Of a stretch of 64,000 nucleotides of DNA, positions 63,848 to 64,000 are shown piece after piece. The DNA lies in assembly GCF_006715005.1 (NCBI RefSeq), contig NZ_VFMJ01000001.1, positions 62,001-126,000 of the forward strand. The letters are read 5' to 3'. Under the pieces are notes generated by a model, which did not search any database, was not told the DNA's origin, and saw only the letters and a list, made by a program, of their open reading frames with translations. The translations under genes and the position numbers were made by a program. Positions within the stretch are counted from its first letter, which is position 1. Every line of letters begins with the position of its first letter. Origin of the DNA: Serratia marcescens. Its GTDB lineage: Bacteria > Pseudomonadota > Gammaproteobacteria > Enterobacterales > Enterobacteriaceae.

Positions 63848-64000
63848 CTAACCGCGGGTGTTCAGCACCATGCGGTAGAGCGAGGTGGTGGCGGTGATAT
63901 AGAGCTCATCGCCGTTCGGGCCGCCGAAGGTACAATTGGAGACGCGTTCCGGCACGCTGATTTTGTCGATCTGTCGCCCCTGTGGATCAAAGACCAGCAC
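63848..64000 (-). CDS. SMP-30/gluconolactonase-family protein, C-terminal end only
   Basis: The last 50 codons of a gene entering from the right edge: DPQGRQIDKISVPERVSNCT followed by FGGPNGDELYITATTSLYRM and VLNTRG. FGGPNGDELYIT with ERVSNCTFGG is the C-terminal blade of SMP-30/gluconolactonase proteins, calcium-dependent sugar lactone hydrolases. Upstream of a diketogulonate operon it may open a sugar-acid lactone. Start and catalytic residues are outside the window. A GCAGGG/CCCTGC hairpin follows the stop at about 63805-63835. Confidence 0.8.
   Translation of the reverse strand: MLVFDPQGRQIDKISVPERVSNCTFGGPNGDELYITATTSLYRMVLNTRG

Overview
The window reads as chromosome of a high-GC member of the Enterobacterales, most likely Serratia (S. 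marcescens group). This rests on two things. Proteins such as DksA, SpeA, MetK, PBP1b and MscS are close to their E. coli counterparts in length and motif. Gene blocks follow E. coli order while the genes between them are Serratia-like accessory genes. There are no rRNA or tRNA genes, phage genes, IS elements or CRISPR arrays.

Layout. (1) 1-15,017 matches the E. coli pcnB-gluQRS-dksA-sfsA-thpR-hrpB-mrcB-fhuACDB block: RNA polyadenylation, tRNA modification, the stringent-response cofactor, a bifunctional penicillin-binding protein and Fur-controlled ferrichrome uptake. (2) 15,156-21,384 is metK-yqgB-speA-speB (S-adenosylmethionine and putrescine synthesis), bracketed by two near-identical hok-type toxin loci. 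Both hok loci sit where E. coli gene order breaks. (3) 21,476-36,086 is an accessory catabolic island: an outward-facing MFS importer, then a 14-gene rightward series of Rieske ferredoxin, HTH-like small protein, Rieske oxygenase alpha subunit, SDR, IclR regulator, extradiol-type VOC protein, ferredoxin reductase, second MFS importer, cupin, alpha/beta hydrolase, atypical SDR, aspartate-dehydrogenase-like protein, aldehyde dehydrogenase and ThDP enzyme. It encodes most of an uptake, ring-hydroxylation and ring-cleavage route whose substrate I cannot name, and it is the best candidate here for an undescribed system. (4) 36,128-40,505 has loiP, tktA and brnQ. (5) 40,718-45,930 is a patchwork: a frameshifted small gene, a CsaA-like protein, a transporter 3' remnant, a three-gene ABC importer and a LysR 3' remnant. 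(6) 46,244-51,651 is the conserved epd-pgk-fbaA glycolytic/PLP block with a Cra site, a DUF1345 gene and mscS. (7) 51,734-56,851 has an aromatic-acid MFS gene, the AT-richer mesD/mesX folate-independent methionine synthase pair, yaiL and an RluA-like gene. (8) 56,994-64,000 is a Klebsiella-type yiaK-S operon for L-ascorbate/2,3-diketo-L-gulonate use with an SMP-30 lactonase gene entering from the right edge.

The genes fall into three nutritional themes: iron (fhu), methionine/SAM/polyamine (metK, spe, mesDX) and uptake plus breakdown of aromatic acids and sugar acids (Rieske island, AAHS transporter, yia operon). Functions come from motifs and remembered family knowledge; no database search was run. 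Substrates are stated only where the family makes them reasonably clear.
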